From assembly GCA_029269725.1 (NCBI GenBank), contig JARJHS010000003.1, positions 216,292 through 280,291 of the forward strand: a DNA stretch of 64,000 nucleotides. Reading direction: 5' to 3'. The stretch's first letter is position 1, and each line of letters starts with the position of its first letter. The stretch comes from Pollutibacter soli. GTDB taxonomy: Bacteria; Bacteroidota; Bacteroidia; Chitinophagales; Chitinophagaceae. Shown here one piece after another: positions 1 through 8,844 of this stretch. The position numbers were made by a program, and so were the translations under genes. Below the pieces are notes generated by a model. The model was not told the DNA's origin. It saw nothing but the letters and a program-made list of their open reading frames with translations, and did no database searches.

Positions 1-100
1 GGATAGACATAAGCTTAGCATTGTAGTCGGGCTGTTCACTTCTTACTTCGTACCTCGTACTTCTCACTTATATTGATCCTCCCCTTCGCAACAACAGAAA
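1..100. repeat. 100-bp direct repeat, copy 1
   Basis: This segment recurs base for base 221 bp further on. It contains period-7 pyrimidine-rich text (37-70, repeated cttctta/cctcgta-like heptamers) and ends at the sequence acaacagaaa. It may continue to the left of the window. No coding potential is evident. Confidence 0.9.
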
Positions 101-221
101 GTCAATCAGCAATGGTTGACTTTTTTATTTTATCAACTCGTCGGGCTCATATCCGCCGCGGCGGACGGGAGTTATCCGGCTACAGGCTCGTACACAAAAT
201 CATTAATGCTTTTGTCTTGCC

Positions 222-321
222 GGATAGACATAAGCTTAGCATTGTAGTCGGGCTGTTCACTTCTTACTTCGTACCTCGTACTTCTCACTTATATTGATCC
301 TCCCCTTCGCAACAACAGAAA
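222..321. repeat. 100-bp direct repeat, copy 2
   Basis: Second copy of the sequence at the window start, with identity ending exactly after acaacagaaa. The 121 bp between the copies holds the GC-rich palindrome ccgccgcggcgg and no convincing gene. The pair suggests a duplicated intergenic module rather than an insertion sequence, because no transposase or terminal inverted repeats are seen. Confidence 0.9.
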
Positions 322-699
322 ACAACCGCCAGTGCCTGGCCCGTTTAGTTTCATTTTATTGGTCTCTTCAAAAAATACAATCTCTCAAAAAAAGATTCGG
401 AACAACCCGGATGTACAAAACCAATTTCACTAATTCTTTCTACCAAAATAGGGTGTCACTTTTTACTTATCACTTACTCACCTTACACCTGAAAAATCAG
501 GAAAATTTTAATCTCAATTTAATACCGTTTAACAGATTGGTCGTTTTAATAGGTTTCATACAATATTGACAATAAAAACTTGTTGAAACAGAGCAGATTT
601 GTTCATTAATTGATAAATCAAAAACCTTAATTATTTTATTTTCGCGGAGTACTTTTCTGTTTGATAATAAACAATCAGCAGCGAATTATCCCATTACTT
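322..699. other. Non-coding stretch
   Basis: I see no supportable gene here. Short open frames exist, but they run through repeat sequence and have no recognisable protein features. The last 120 bp are very AT-rich and probably hold the promoter of the following lipoprotein gene; no element matches the Bacteroidota consensus well enough to call. Confidence 0.5.
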
Positions 700-1326
700 A
701 TGAAAGGCAAATACCTGGTGTGGCTATTATGTATCTGGGCGCTATTTTCATGCAGGAAGGGCTCTTCTCATTTTATTAACCATACACAGGTATCACACAT
801 CGAAATAAGAAAACAAGCAGATCCAATCCCCCTCCGGCTTACAGAAAAACAGACTTACTTATTTCTGCAGAACTGGAACAATTCAAAACTAAAGGGAGTA
901 CAAACCATTGACCCGGAATTTCATCTCAATATCTATCTGCAAAACGACAGCCTGATCCGGTTACAGGTTCAACAACACCTGATTTCTCATCCTGACGAGT
1001 ATGTGTATTCATTCGGAGATAAAAGTTTTTTCAGACGCATATGGTATGATTGCGCAAATATTCCACACGACTATCTGGAATATACACCACTGGTAAAAGA
1101 TAAAAAAGGATTTAAAAAGGCGCACCATGTGCTAACAGATAAACACAGGGATGCCATTAAAAAAGTGCTCAGTCATCACAGCCATCATTGGAAAGATGTT
1201 CGTGGACAAATTTTTTATAAAGGCAGTATCAAAGAAGAGATACTTTTCAATTATACTTCACTGGCTGAAGACAGCAGTTGGCTTGCCAAAATTGAAAAGT
1301 CGTCATCGACAGATACCATGGAGTGA
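700..1326 (+). CDS. Hypothetical lipoprotein
   Basis: The protein is 208 residues. It starts with a short basic stretch, a hydrophobic segment and the lipobox-like LFSC around residue 17, so it is probably lipidated and exported to the envelope. I chose the ATG that directly precedes this signal; an upstream TTG would add 13 residues ahead of the signal and is unlikely. The mature part is rich in His, Lys and aromatic residues, with a His-rich patch near residues 150-160 (SHHSHHW). I recognise no family. It is convergent with the permease downstream, with only 19 bp between stop codons, so it is probably monocistronic. Confidence 0.7.
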   Translation: MKGKYLVWLLCIWALFSCRKGSSHFINHTQVSHIEIRKQADPIPLRLTEKQTYLFLQNWNNSKLKGVQTIDPEFHLNIYLQNDSLIRLQVQQHLISHPDEYVYSFGDKSFFRRIWYDCANIPHDYLEYTPLVKDKKGFKKAHHVLTDKHRDAIKKVLSHHSHHWKDVRGQIFYKGSIKEEILFNYTSLAEDSSWLAKIEKSSSTDTME

Positions 1327-1345
1327 ACATTTTTATCCACAGAAC

Positions 1346-3748
1346 TTATTCTTCCCGAAGCCCATTTACCGGGTTAACAAATGCAGCCCTGATTGTTTGT
1401 GAACCGACAGTCAATGCAGAAAATATTAACATGACGGTTACTCCCGGTACAAATAATCCTGGCCCGAATTCAATTCGCTGACTGATACTCTGCAATACAA
1501 GGTTTCCAAGAATGGCGACTACCGGAATTGCGATTAACAATGAAATCAGAATCACCTGGAAATAAGAACGCGACAATAACTTAACCAGCGCAAACGGACC
1601 AGCTCCTACAACTTTCCGGATACTGATCTCCCGTGTTTTTGATTGCACGGTAAACATGGTAATGCCCAATAGTCCGAGACATGCTATTACCATTCCCAGG
1701 AAGCCGATAAACGCGACCATCCGTGTTATGTCACGCATTCCTGCATAGACTGCCTGTACTTCTTCCTCATAAAATCTGCCATTAAACTGATGATAAGGAT
1801 CAAGCGCTTTCCAAACAGCACCAAGCTGTGCAACGGTGCTTACAACACTGGAAGAATTAAGGCTGATGTTAAGATAATTCCACTGTGTAGGATCATAACG
1901 CATAACCATAGGCGCCAACGCGTACTCCTGTGGCTTGAAAATAAAATCTTTCAACACACCTATGATGGTCAATTCAAGACTGTCGTTTGCAAGTACTGTT
2001 TTTCCAACAGCTTCGATAGGAGAACCCAATTGAAAATGTTCAATAAATTTCTCATTCACGATGGCATACTGTTCATGCTGCTGAGATGGATTTGAAGGAA
2101 AATTCTTTCCCGCCAGAAGTTTCAGATCGAAGTTGCTGATGTAATTTTCGTCAGTAACATACTCGCGAATGATCACCGGATCTTTATCTTTTGATATCCG
2201 GTATTCTCCTGCACGATCACTGTAATTTCCCATAAGTGTTGATATTGCAGACACTTTTCCCACTCCAGGCACTTTTGAAAATTCCTGCAAGGCATGGGCA
2301 TAGTCCTGTCCCTGCAGATTGATGTTGAAAATATGCGCATGGCTGCTCCCGAAATTGATGTCCATCCCATGCTGCATTTGTTTGTACGAAATATGCACCA
2401 TGTTGATGAAAATCAATGAAATCAGGAACTGAATAATCAGTAAAACTTTTCTTAAACCCAGCCGCCTGAAATAGGGAAGATGCTGAAGCTTCTGTAATAA
2501 CATCAACGGTTTTACACGGGAGAGTACGGTTGCCGGCAGAATACCAGCGAATAAGCCAGTGATGATGGCAAATAAAACAAAGTAAAATAACACGAGTGGG
2601 TCTGTTTTTAAGCTGATATCAAATGAGCTCATGACACTGAGGCCGGTAAATGAAGGAATCAGGAACTGTAATATCACAAATGCGACGAGCAGGGAAATAA
2701 GCGAAGTAATAATTGATTCAGATAACACCTGAAGAAATATATACCATCTTGAACTTCCCACTACTTTTCTAAGTGCGATCTCACGGGTACGAACAACTGC
2801 TTTAGCGATGGTGAGATTTGTATAGTTAAAAGCAGCAGAAACGATAATCACCAAGGCAAGCAGACTTATAAACCAGAGTACAATTGAAGGAACACCCCTT
2901 CCCATATTATTACTGAACATCGGGCCTGGAGTAATTTTCTGTAATGACTGAAGCTTAAACCGATAGCCTGCATCTCTTGTTTCCAATGGCAGATCTTTAT
3001 ACTTTGTCGCAGCAATTTCAGTCAGGAACAGCTCGATCTGCTTAGGATCGGTTCCTTTGTTCAGCAATAAATAACTGTAGTTGGTATAATAGTTTAACCA
3101 ATTATTTGTCGTGTTACTTACTACATTTTTTTTCTCGAGCACAGGCACGGATGAAAACGACATCAACGCATCAAATTCGAGATGCGTTTTTCCGGGAAAT
3201 TTGTCCAGTACACCCGTCACCTTGAAAATGCCCGCTCCTGTAACATCAACCATTTTTCCGACTGGATTTTCAGAAGGAAATAACTTTTCACTCAGCTCAT
3301 TGGTAAGAACTATTGAAAATGGTTCGGCAAGCGAAGTTGCTGTCTGCCCAGCTTTTAGCGTGAATCCAAAAATGGAGAAAAACTGTTCATCAGTAAACTT
3401 TCCATCGAATGAAAATTTTCGTTCTTCAAATGATACATCACCATTGAACCTGCTCAGCATAACTGAATGCTCGATTCCGGAGTAACCTTTGGTTAACGCA
3501 GCCATGACTGTGTATGGAGAAGAAGCATAGCCTTCCGTTCCTCCGCCTTTACGAATGGCCTCAGTGTTGATGCGATAAATCCTATCCGGACTTTTATGAA
3601 AAAGATCAAACTGGTTTGCATCCTTAACAAGCATGATCAGTAACAGGCAAACTGCCATACTGAGAGCAAGTCCTATAATATTGATCAGTGAAAATGCTTT
3701 CTGTTTCCAGAAAATGCGAACTGCTGTTTTGAAGTAATGTCTGAACAT
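1346..3748 (-). CDS. ABC transporter permease, FtsX/MacB family
   Basis: An 800-residue integral membrane protein. The N-terminus is a first transmembrane helix preceded by a basic amphipathic segment (FKTAVRIFWKQKAFSLIN), followed by a large periplasmic MacB-PCD-like domain. Next come a cluster of three helices (about 280-410), a second N-terminal-like helix, a second periplasmic domain and three C-terminal helices, so the core is duplicated. Conserved TREIALRKVVG and TREISIRKVVG segments precede the FtsX helices in both halves. I used the ATG of MFRHYF; a TTG 13 codons upstream lacks support. In this family the permease works with a separate ATPase, exporting peptides or lipoproteins or transmitting mechanical signals. 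No ATPase gene is nearby, so it is an orphan here. Large two-module permeases of this type are abundant in Bacteroidota. Confidence 0.9.
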   Translation of the reverse strand: MFRHYFKTAVRIFWKQKAFSLINIIGLALSMAVCLLLIMLVKDANQFDLFHKSPDRIYRINTEAIRKGGGTEGYASSPYTVMAALTKGYSGIEHSVMLSRFNGDVSFEERKFSFDGKFTDEQFFSIFGFTLKAGQTATSLAEPFSIVLTNELSEKLFPSENPVGKMVDVTGAGIFKVTGVLDKFPGKTHLEFDALMSFSSVPVLEKKNVVSNTTNNWLNYYTNYSYLLLNKGTDPKQIELFLTEIAATKYKDLPLETRDAGYRFKLQSLQKITPGPMFSNNMGRGVPSIVLWFISLLALVIIVSAAFNYTNLTIAKAVVRTREIALRKVVGSSRWYIFLQVLSESIITSLISLLVAFVILQFLIPSFTGLSVMSSFDISLKTDPLVLFYFVLFAIITGLFAGILPATVLSRVKPLMLLQKLQHLPYFRRLGLRKVLLIIQFLISLIFINMVHISYKQMQHGMDINFGSSHAHIFNINLQGQDYAHALQEFSKVPGVGKVSAISTLMGNYSDRAGEYRISKDKDPVIIREYVTDENYISNFDLKLLAGKNFPSNPSQQHEQYAIVNEKFIEHFQLGSPIEAVGKTVLANDSLELTIIGVLKDFIFKPQEYALAPMVMRYDPTQWNYLNISLNSSSVVSTVAQLGAVWKALDPYHQFNGRFYEEEVQAVYAGMRDITRMVAFIGFLGMVIACLGLLGITMFTVQSKTREISIRKVVGAGPFALVKLLSRSYFQVILISLLIAIPVVAILGNLVLQSISQRIEFGPGLFVPGVTVMLIFSALTVGSQTIRAAFVNPVNGLREE

Positions 3749-3981
3749 AAGTTTTGGTATTGGATCACGCACCTGGAAATCGATCAACCCCGGGTGATGA
3801 TCATAATTTAAAATGACTACATGCTTTTACAAGCATTCCAGAAATACAAGGCTTATGTTCGTTCCTATGACTTAGAAAAAATTGACCAGACGGCTGGCTG
3901 ATTTAAGGTAACAAATATTTTCTATTACAGGATCATAAATCCTGCATTTTTAGATCAGCAAAAACAAATAATATAACACAA

Positions 3982-4457
3982 GTGGAGAAACAAGTACCAA
4001 CCCTGTTCACGTGGGCGGGTGATAGGAGTACTTTCGAAAGACTGTTTGCAGAATGCTATTCAAAAGTTCTAAAAGACGAATTGCTCGGGCCGGTTTTCAA
4101 AAATATGTCGCCCGATCATGTCAGGCATGTGGCGCATTTTGCAGCTGAAGTGTTTGGCGGAGAGAAGCTATGTACAACAGGAGACGGCGGATCACAAGCT
4201 TCGATGATTGGAAAGCACATAGGGAAAATGCTTGATGAACAAAAGCGTCAGCGATAGATGGCTTTATAGTTGCAGACAGCTGACGAAGTTGGATTCAAAT
4301 CCGATCCTGAATTCCGGTTGGCATTTGCAGGATACCTGGAATGGGGACGCGGATTGCAGTTATCAATTCACCTATACAGGAAAACCCAATGAAAGAATCT
4401 GAACCTTTGCCTGTCTGGGGTTGGGGCGTGCCAGGAGGGCCCTATCAACCTGAATAA
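3982..4457 (+). pseudogene. Truncated haemoglobin (group II-like), decayed
   Basis: The reading frame begins like a group II truncated globin: VPTLFTWAG near the start, then LLGPVFKNMSPDHVRHVAHF with the proximal-type His region and AEVFGG. It is closed by TAG at 4255-4257, where the family has Trp (QRQRW). A second TAG lies at 4267-4269. The same frame then continues with family-like residues (TADEVGFKSDPEFRLAF, then YLEWGRG). A one-base loss near 4354-4358 shifts the frame, after which VINSP and the typical C-terminus VWGWGVPGGPYQP follow to TAA at 4455-4457. Two nonsense changes plus one frameshift argue against sequencing error. The initiator would be GTG. A 91-residue product would lack half the globin fold. 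Confidence 0.88.
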
Positions 4458-4492
4458 AAAAAATCCATGCAGATCAATCAACTGCATGGATT
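4456..4492 (-). terminator. Rho-independent terminator of the DUF2807 gene
   Basis: An 11-bp perfect stem (aatccatgcag / ctgcatggatt) is followed on the minus strand by eight T residues. It lies 22 bp past the stop of the minus-strand DUF2807 gene. Confidence 0.85.
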
Positions 4493-4514
4493 CTCCGGAA
4501 TGATTATCAGGTTG

Positions 4515-5237
4515 TCAATTCTGTCTTTTCACGCTACTCGATCCGCTGCTCTTGATATCCCTTATCATCCCTGCACCCTTATAAAACACATCACTCGCAC
4601 CTGAAGCTCTTACATTTAATTCTTTCTGTACTGTAATTTGAATATCTGATGCACCAGACGCTTCAGCAGTACAATAGTTTACTTCAAATTCGTAAGCCTT
4701 CACGTCACTCGCGCCGCTGACATCTACATTAACCCGATCGGCGCGTCCACTGATCCGCGAATCAGAACTTCCGCTTTGATTTAATGTCAACTGATTTGCT
4801 TCGATTGCTCCTCTAAAATCACTGGCTCCGCTCAATGTGAGATCAAAAACGTCACTCCTGATTATCCCGTTTACAAAAACATCGGAAGATCCACTGGCTT
4901 TCAGTTTTTTCAATGTTTTAAATGACACGTATGCTTTCAGATTCATATTTGAAGGCCAGCGGGTGAGACTCTTATTATCAAAAAATATTTCAAGCCTGCT
5001 TCCATTAACCCTCGTCACGATCCGATCCCTCAGTTTCAAATCATTTGCACTTACCACCACAGTTTCGTTATTATCCGGGGAGAGATAAAGATCAATACCA
5101 CCCGAAACGGAAATCTCATCAAAGCCGCTTACCGCTCTCACCTCTGCATTCGGATCGTTTACCACCACTTTTTCATCCTGGGCTTTCAAACCGGTAAAAG
5201 CCGACAACATCACGATAAAAACAAAAATTTTTTTCAT
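4515..5237 (-). CDS. Head-GIN domain (DUF2807) exported protein, SGAS-repeat type
   Basis: A 240-residue protein with a Sec signal peptide ending around GLKAQ, so it is periplasmic or surface-exposed. The mature part is a DUF2807 (putative auto-transporter adhesin, head GIN) domain. It has a regular series of short strands punctuated by SGSS, SGAS and GASD motifs every 17-22 residues, as expected of a right-handed beta-helix. The function of the family is not established. It lies 39 bp downstream of a paralogue with the same orientation and the same NDPNA start to the mature region, so the two are probably co-transcribed and arose by tandem duplication. A terminator follows directly. Confidence 0.88.
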   Translation of the reverse strand: MKKIFVFIVMLSAFTGLKAQDEKVVVNDPNAEVRAVSGFDEISVSGGIDLYLSPDNNETVVVSANDLKLRDRIVTRVNGSRLEIFFDNKSLTRWPSNMNLKAYVSFKTLKKLKASGSSDVFVNGIIRSDVFDLTLSGASDFRGAIEANQLTLNQSGSSDSRISGRADRVNVDVSGASDVKAYEFEVNYCTAEASGASDIQITVQKELNVRASGASDVFYKGAGMIRDIKSSGSSSVKRQN

Positions 5238-5276
5238 ACAATTTGTTTGTGCTACTTATTGGAATGCCTGTAGTTA

Positions 5277-6002
5277 TTATTTCATTCTTTTTAACCTGCC
5301 ACTTCCCGATGTGGAAATATCCGATATCAACGCTTCGCCATGCAAACGAATATTTCCTGAACCACTGGTAGATGCTGCTATTTCTTTGTTTACAGTCACC
5401 TCAACACTTCCTGATCCACTGGTGGAAATTGAACATTTTTCAACGATCAGATCGGGTCCCACAAAACTTCCTGAGCCACTGGTTTCAATCGACGCATAAG
5501 TAGCTCTTCCACTTAAACGGGATTGACCACTTCCGCTTTTCTCAAAACTAAGCTTGTTTACATCAATAATTCCATCGATACTGCCTGAGCCACTTGAGGT
5601 GATTTCCAGTTCTTCTGAATTGATCCTGCCTTCAATAATCGTACGCCCGGATCCTGATGATTCAATCGATTTTATTACCGGTGAAGACACATAAGCACGG
5701 AAACGCCTGTTGCGACCACTCCAGTTCCAGTTGTCAGAATCCTTCTTCATCCGGATATACAATACATCGTTCTTCAAAAAAGTTTCAATTTTATCAGTCC
5801 AATCCGCATCAGATGAGCTGACCAGAACTCTCGTGGAAGGATCCTGGGTAATATGCAACTCAATTGATCCCGAAACGGAAACTCCCGAAAAGGTCCCAAC
5901 TTTTCTTTCCCTTGCATTGGGATCGTTAATCGTGTTTTTTTCCTGTGCCTGCACAAATCCTGTTACAAGGCATAACATAGCCAATCCTATGATCCTTTTC
6001 AT
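5277..6002 (-). CDS. Head-GIN domain (DUF2807) exported protein, SGSG-repeat type
   Basis: A 241-residue paralogue of the next gene downstream. A signal peptide ends near FVQAQ; the mature protein begins with an NDPNARERKVG segment that closely matches its neighbour. The beta-helix turns carry SGSG rather than SGAS, repeated at least eight times between residues 105 and 237. It is the first gene of a two-gene minus-strand unit and is divergent from the thiamin receptor locus, sharing about 100 bp upstream with that riboswitch promoter. Role unknown; a cell-surface or matrix scaffold is an inference from the fold. Confidence 0.88.
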   Translation of the reverse strand: MKRIIGLAMLCLVTGFVQAQEKNTINDPNARERKVGTFSGVSVSGSIELHITQDPSTRVLVSSSDADWTDKIETFLKNDVLYIRMKKDSDNWNWSGRNRRFRAYVSSPVIKSIESSGSGRTIIEGRINSEELEITSSGSGSIDGIIDVNKLSFEKSGSGQSRLSGRATYASIETSGSGSFVGPDLIVEKCSISTSGSGSVEVTVNKEIAASTSGSGNIRLHGEALISDISTSGSGRLKRMK

Positions 6003-6102
6003 GTGATGTGTTTATAATGGTACGTTCAGCCAAAACAAATGTTACAGGAAAACTCAAATATTCCTAATTTCGCCGCGGATAGCATCCGCATCCAAAAAAA
6101 AG

Positions 6103-6185
6103 TTCCCGGGGTGCCTGTCTGCCAAAAGCAAGACGGCTGAGATCAAACCCGTAGAACCTGATCAGGGTAATGCCTGCGCAGGGAA
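6103..6185 (+). promoter_or_regulatory. TPP (thi-box) riboswitch
   Basis: The sequence shows the conserved TPP aptamer features in order. A P1 arm (ttccc) pairs with gggaa at the 3' end; ggggtgcc leads into a short variable P3; the invariant CTGAGA core is followed by accc-gta-GAACCTGATC and GGGTAATGCC with GCGCAGGGAA closing. It lies 88 bp upstream of a TonB-dependent receptor gene on the same strand. A -7-like element TAATTTCG lies at 6065-6072. TPP binding is expected to switch off expression. No classic terminator was found between aptamer and ATG, so control may be at translation. Confidence 0.96.
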
Positions 6186-6273
6186 GGTTAGAGCCTCTCA
6201 CATATTCTCTCCTTTCCTGTTTTTGTGAACCAGATTGGTATTGTGAGAATACCGGTCGCCGACAAAAACAGTT

Positions 6274-8649
6274 ATGAAAAAAACAAGAATTTTCCTCACT
6301 GCAGGGCTCATCCTGCAGACCATGCTTTCGTATGCACAGCCATACACCATCAGGGGCCAGGTGCGCGATAAAGAAGGTAATGGCGCCCTTTCCGGTGCCA
6401 CAATCATTGTATCGAATCAGAGCATTATTACAGACCAGGACGGCTGGTTTTCTGCACGTGTTTCATCCAGCGAAAAGCTAAACCTGACTGTCAGTAGTAT
6501 AGGTTATCGCACTTTGGATACTGCCATTGCTCCTTCAAACACGCCAGTTTTACTACTCCTTTCAAGATCCTCAGGACTGATGCAACCAGTCGAGATCTAT
6601 GCAGTCAGAGCAGGAGACAAGGCGCCTTTCACAAAATCCACGATTAACAAAAGAGAACTGGAAAAAATTAATCTTGGGCAGGATATCCCTTTCCTGATCA
6701 ATCAGACGCCATCTGTCGTTGCAAATTCCGACGCGGGTAACGGTGTCGGATACACTGGAATAAGAATTCGTGGAACTGACGCCACCAGGATCAACGTAAC
6801 CCTTAATGGGATCCCATACAATGATGCAGAATCCCAGGGACTGTTCTTCGTTAACCTTCCGGATTTTGCATCATCCGTCAACAGCATCCAGATCCAGCGC
6901 GGTGTTGGTACAAGTACCAATGGCGCCGGTGCATTCGGCGCAACGATCAATATGTCAACCAATGAAGTACAGGATAAATCTTATGCTGAAATTAACAACA
7001 GCTATGGATCTTTCAATACCTGGAAGAACACAATCAAGGCCGGTACTGGTTTGCTGAATAATCAGTTCACCGTGGATGCAAGGTTATCACATATCAGCAG
7101 TGATGGTTATGTTGATCGTGCTTCATCCACACTAACTTCCTGGTATCTATCCGGGGCATGGCTGAAAGAAAAAACTTCGCTGCGTTTCAATGCATTTTCA
7201 GGTAAAGAAAAAACCTACCAGGCATGGAATGGGGTAACTGAAGATTTACTGAAAACAGACCGGACTTATAATCCATCCGGAACCGAAAAACCTGGAACGC
7301 CTTATGATAATGAAACAGACAATTACAAACAGGATCATTACCAGCTGTTCTTCAACCAGGAGTTAAGCAGCAAACTCAAACTGAACATCGCATTGTTTTA
7401 TACGAGAGGCAAAGGCTACTACGAGCAGTACAAAGCTGACCAGGCTTATGAGGATTATGGTTTGCCAAATCCCGTTATCGGTAATGAACCCATAACGGAA
7501 ACAGATCTGGTCCGCCAGCTTTGGCTCGATAATCATTTTTATGGAAACACTTTTTCACTTCAATACAAAGACCGGAGCAAAGAAGTAATTCTTGGTGGAG
7601 GTTTCAGCAGGTATGACGGTGATCACTACGGTAAAGTGATATGGGCAGAAGAAGGCGGAATTGAAAAAGATTATCGCTGGTACAATCTTGATGCTTTTAA
7701 AAATGATTTTAATATTTATGGCAAGTGGCAACAACAGATCGCAGATTATTTTTATGCCTTCAGTGATCTGCAGTACCGGCATGTGAGTTACGATCTGAAC
7801 GGTTTCAGAAATTCGCCGAATCTGCTGATCGATAAGAAATGGAATTTTATCAACCCGAAAGCAGGCATTAGCTATATAAGAAGCGAATGGACCACTTACC
7901 TCTCTTACGCTCTTGCCAACAAAGAACCTAACCGGGATGATTTTGAAGCAGGTCTGGAACAACAACCTGTTCATGAGACTTTACATGATTTTGAACTGGG
8001 TGTGGAAAGACGCAACGCCGAAACATTTTTTGGTGTTACGGGTTATTATATGCGTTACAAAAATCAACTCGTACTCACAGGCCAGATTAACGATGTAGGC
8101 GCATACACGCGTACCAATATTCCCAAAAGTTACAGGATGGGTGTTGAAATACAGGCACGCTGGAAACCTGTCAACTGGTTTACTGTTTCCGGTAATCTGA
8201 ATCTGAGCGAAAATAAAGTGCTTGACTTTACGGAGTACTATGATGATTATGATGCAGGTGGACAAAAATCTGTTTTTTATGAGAAATCAGATATCGCCTT
8301 ATCTCCGGGTGTAACGGCTGGAGCTCAGTTACAATTCAATCCCATCCCCGGACTTGGAATTGCAATGACAGGGAAATATGTGGGGCGTCAATATCTCGAT
8401 AATACCTCAAAAAAATCCAGGAGTCTTGATCCGTTTCTTGTATCGGATCTCCGGTTTAATTATTCTATTCCACAAAAATTTGCAAAGGACATTGAATTGT
8501 TATTTGTGGTAAATAATCTTTTCAACGCGCTGTACGAACCTAACGGATATACCTACTCGTACCAGTATGGTGGAGAGCTCGTTACTTCCAACAATTACTT
8601 TCCGGTGGCAGGCATCAATTTTATGGGGGGAGTAAATATCAGGTTTTGA
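6274..8649 (+). CDS. TonB-dependent outer-membrane receptor, predicted thiamin uptake
   Basis: A 791-residue protein with a signal peptide (cleavage near MLSYAQ). It has a carboxypeptidase-regulatory-like domain at about residues 24-100 (IRGQVRDKEGN), a plug domain at about 120-235 (FLINQTPSV, GIRIRGTDATRINVTLNG) and a 22-strand barrel ending in an aromatic C-terminal strand with terminal Phe (GGVNIRF). It binds a ligand at the outer membrane and takes energy from TonB-ExbBD. The TPP riboswitch immediately upstream makes thiamin or a thiamin precursor the likely ligand. In Bacteroidota such TPP-controlled receptors often precede pnuT-type inner-membrane transporters; none follows here, so the partner must be elsewhere. 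A strong bidirectional terminator ends the unit. Confidence 0.94.
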   Translation: MKKTRIFLTAGLILQTMLSYAQPYTIRGQVRDKEGNGALSGATIIVSNQSIITDQDGWFSARVSSSEKLNLTVSSIGYRTLDTAIAPSNTPVLLLLSRSSGLMQPVEIYAVRAGDKAPFTKSTINKRELEKINLGQDIPFLINQTPSVVANSDAGNGVGYTGIRIRGTDATRINVTLNGIPYNDAESQGLFFVNLPDFASSVNSIQIQRGVGTSTNGAGAFGATINMSTNEVQDKSYAEINNSYGSFNTWKNTIKAGTGLLNNQFTVDARLSHISSDGYVDRASSTLTSWYLSGAWLKEKTSLRFNAFSGKEKTYQAWNGVTEDLLKTDRTYNPSGTEKPGTPYDNETDNYKQDHYQLFFNQELSSKLKLNIALFYTRGKGYYEQYKADQAYEDYGLPNPVIGNEPITETDLVRQLWLDNHFYGNTFSLQYKDRSKEVILGGGFSRYDGDHYGKVIWAEEGGIEKDYRWYNLDAFKNDFNIYGKWQQQIADYFYAFSDLQYRHVSYDLNGFRNSPNLLIDKKWNFINPKAGISYIRSEWTTYLSYALANKEPNRDDFEAGLEQQPVHETLHDFELGVERRNAETFFGVTGYYMRYKNQLVLTGQINDVGAYTRTNIPKSYRMGVEIQARWKPVNWFTVSGNLNLSENKVLDFTEYYDDYDAGGQKSVFYEKSDIALSPGVTAGAQLQFNPIPGLGIAMTGKYVGRQYLDNTSKKSRSLDPFLVSDLRFNYSIPQKFAKDIELLFVVNNLFNALYEPNGYTYSYQYGGELVTSNNYFPVAGINFMGGVNIRF

Positions 8650-8676
8650 CGTTCAACGTAAAACGTAAAACGTTAG
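8650..8676. repeat. ACGT-type heptamer array
   Basis: Period-7 units (caacgta, aaacgta, aaacgtt) begin at the base after the TonB receptor stop codon. They are nearly complementary to the array at 8808-8842, so the two can flank the terminator as an outer stem. Confidence 0.8.
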
Positions 8677-8708
8677 ACTTCGCGAGAAGGATAGACACCC
8701 AAATGTCA

Positions 8709-8757
8709 AAAAGAATAATGCAGAAACTAACCAGGTTAGTTTCTGCATTATTCTTTT
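8709..8757. terminator. Bidirectional terminator between convergent genes
   Basis: A perfect 24-bp inverted repeat with a one-base centre carries A-rich and T-rich ends on the two sides. It lies between the TonB receptor (plus) and the Dabb gene (minus) and can serve both strands. Confidence 0.9.
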
Positions 8758-8807
8758 ACCGTTTAACATACGGAGAACAATTATTTTATCGTGAAAGTTG
8801 AACCGCA

Positions 8808-8842
8808 GCGTATTACGCTTAACGTTATACGTTTCACGTTGT
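8808..8842. repeat. ACGT-type heptamer array
   Basis: Period-7 array on the other side of the terminator, ending two bases before the stop codon of the minus-strand Dabb gene. Its reverse complement matches the 8650 array at most positions. Confidence 0.75.
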
Positions 8843-8844
8843 AC

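Noticed and set aside
73-569. Two short open frames in the repeat region
   Set aside because: Both run through direct-repeat and heptamer DNA, start within it, and show no protein-like composition or ribosome-binding context.
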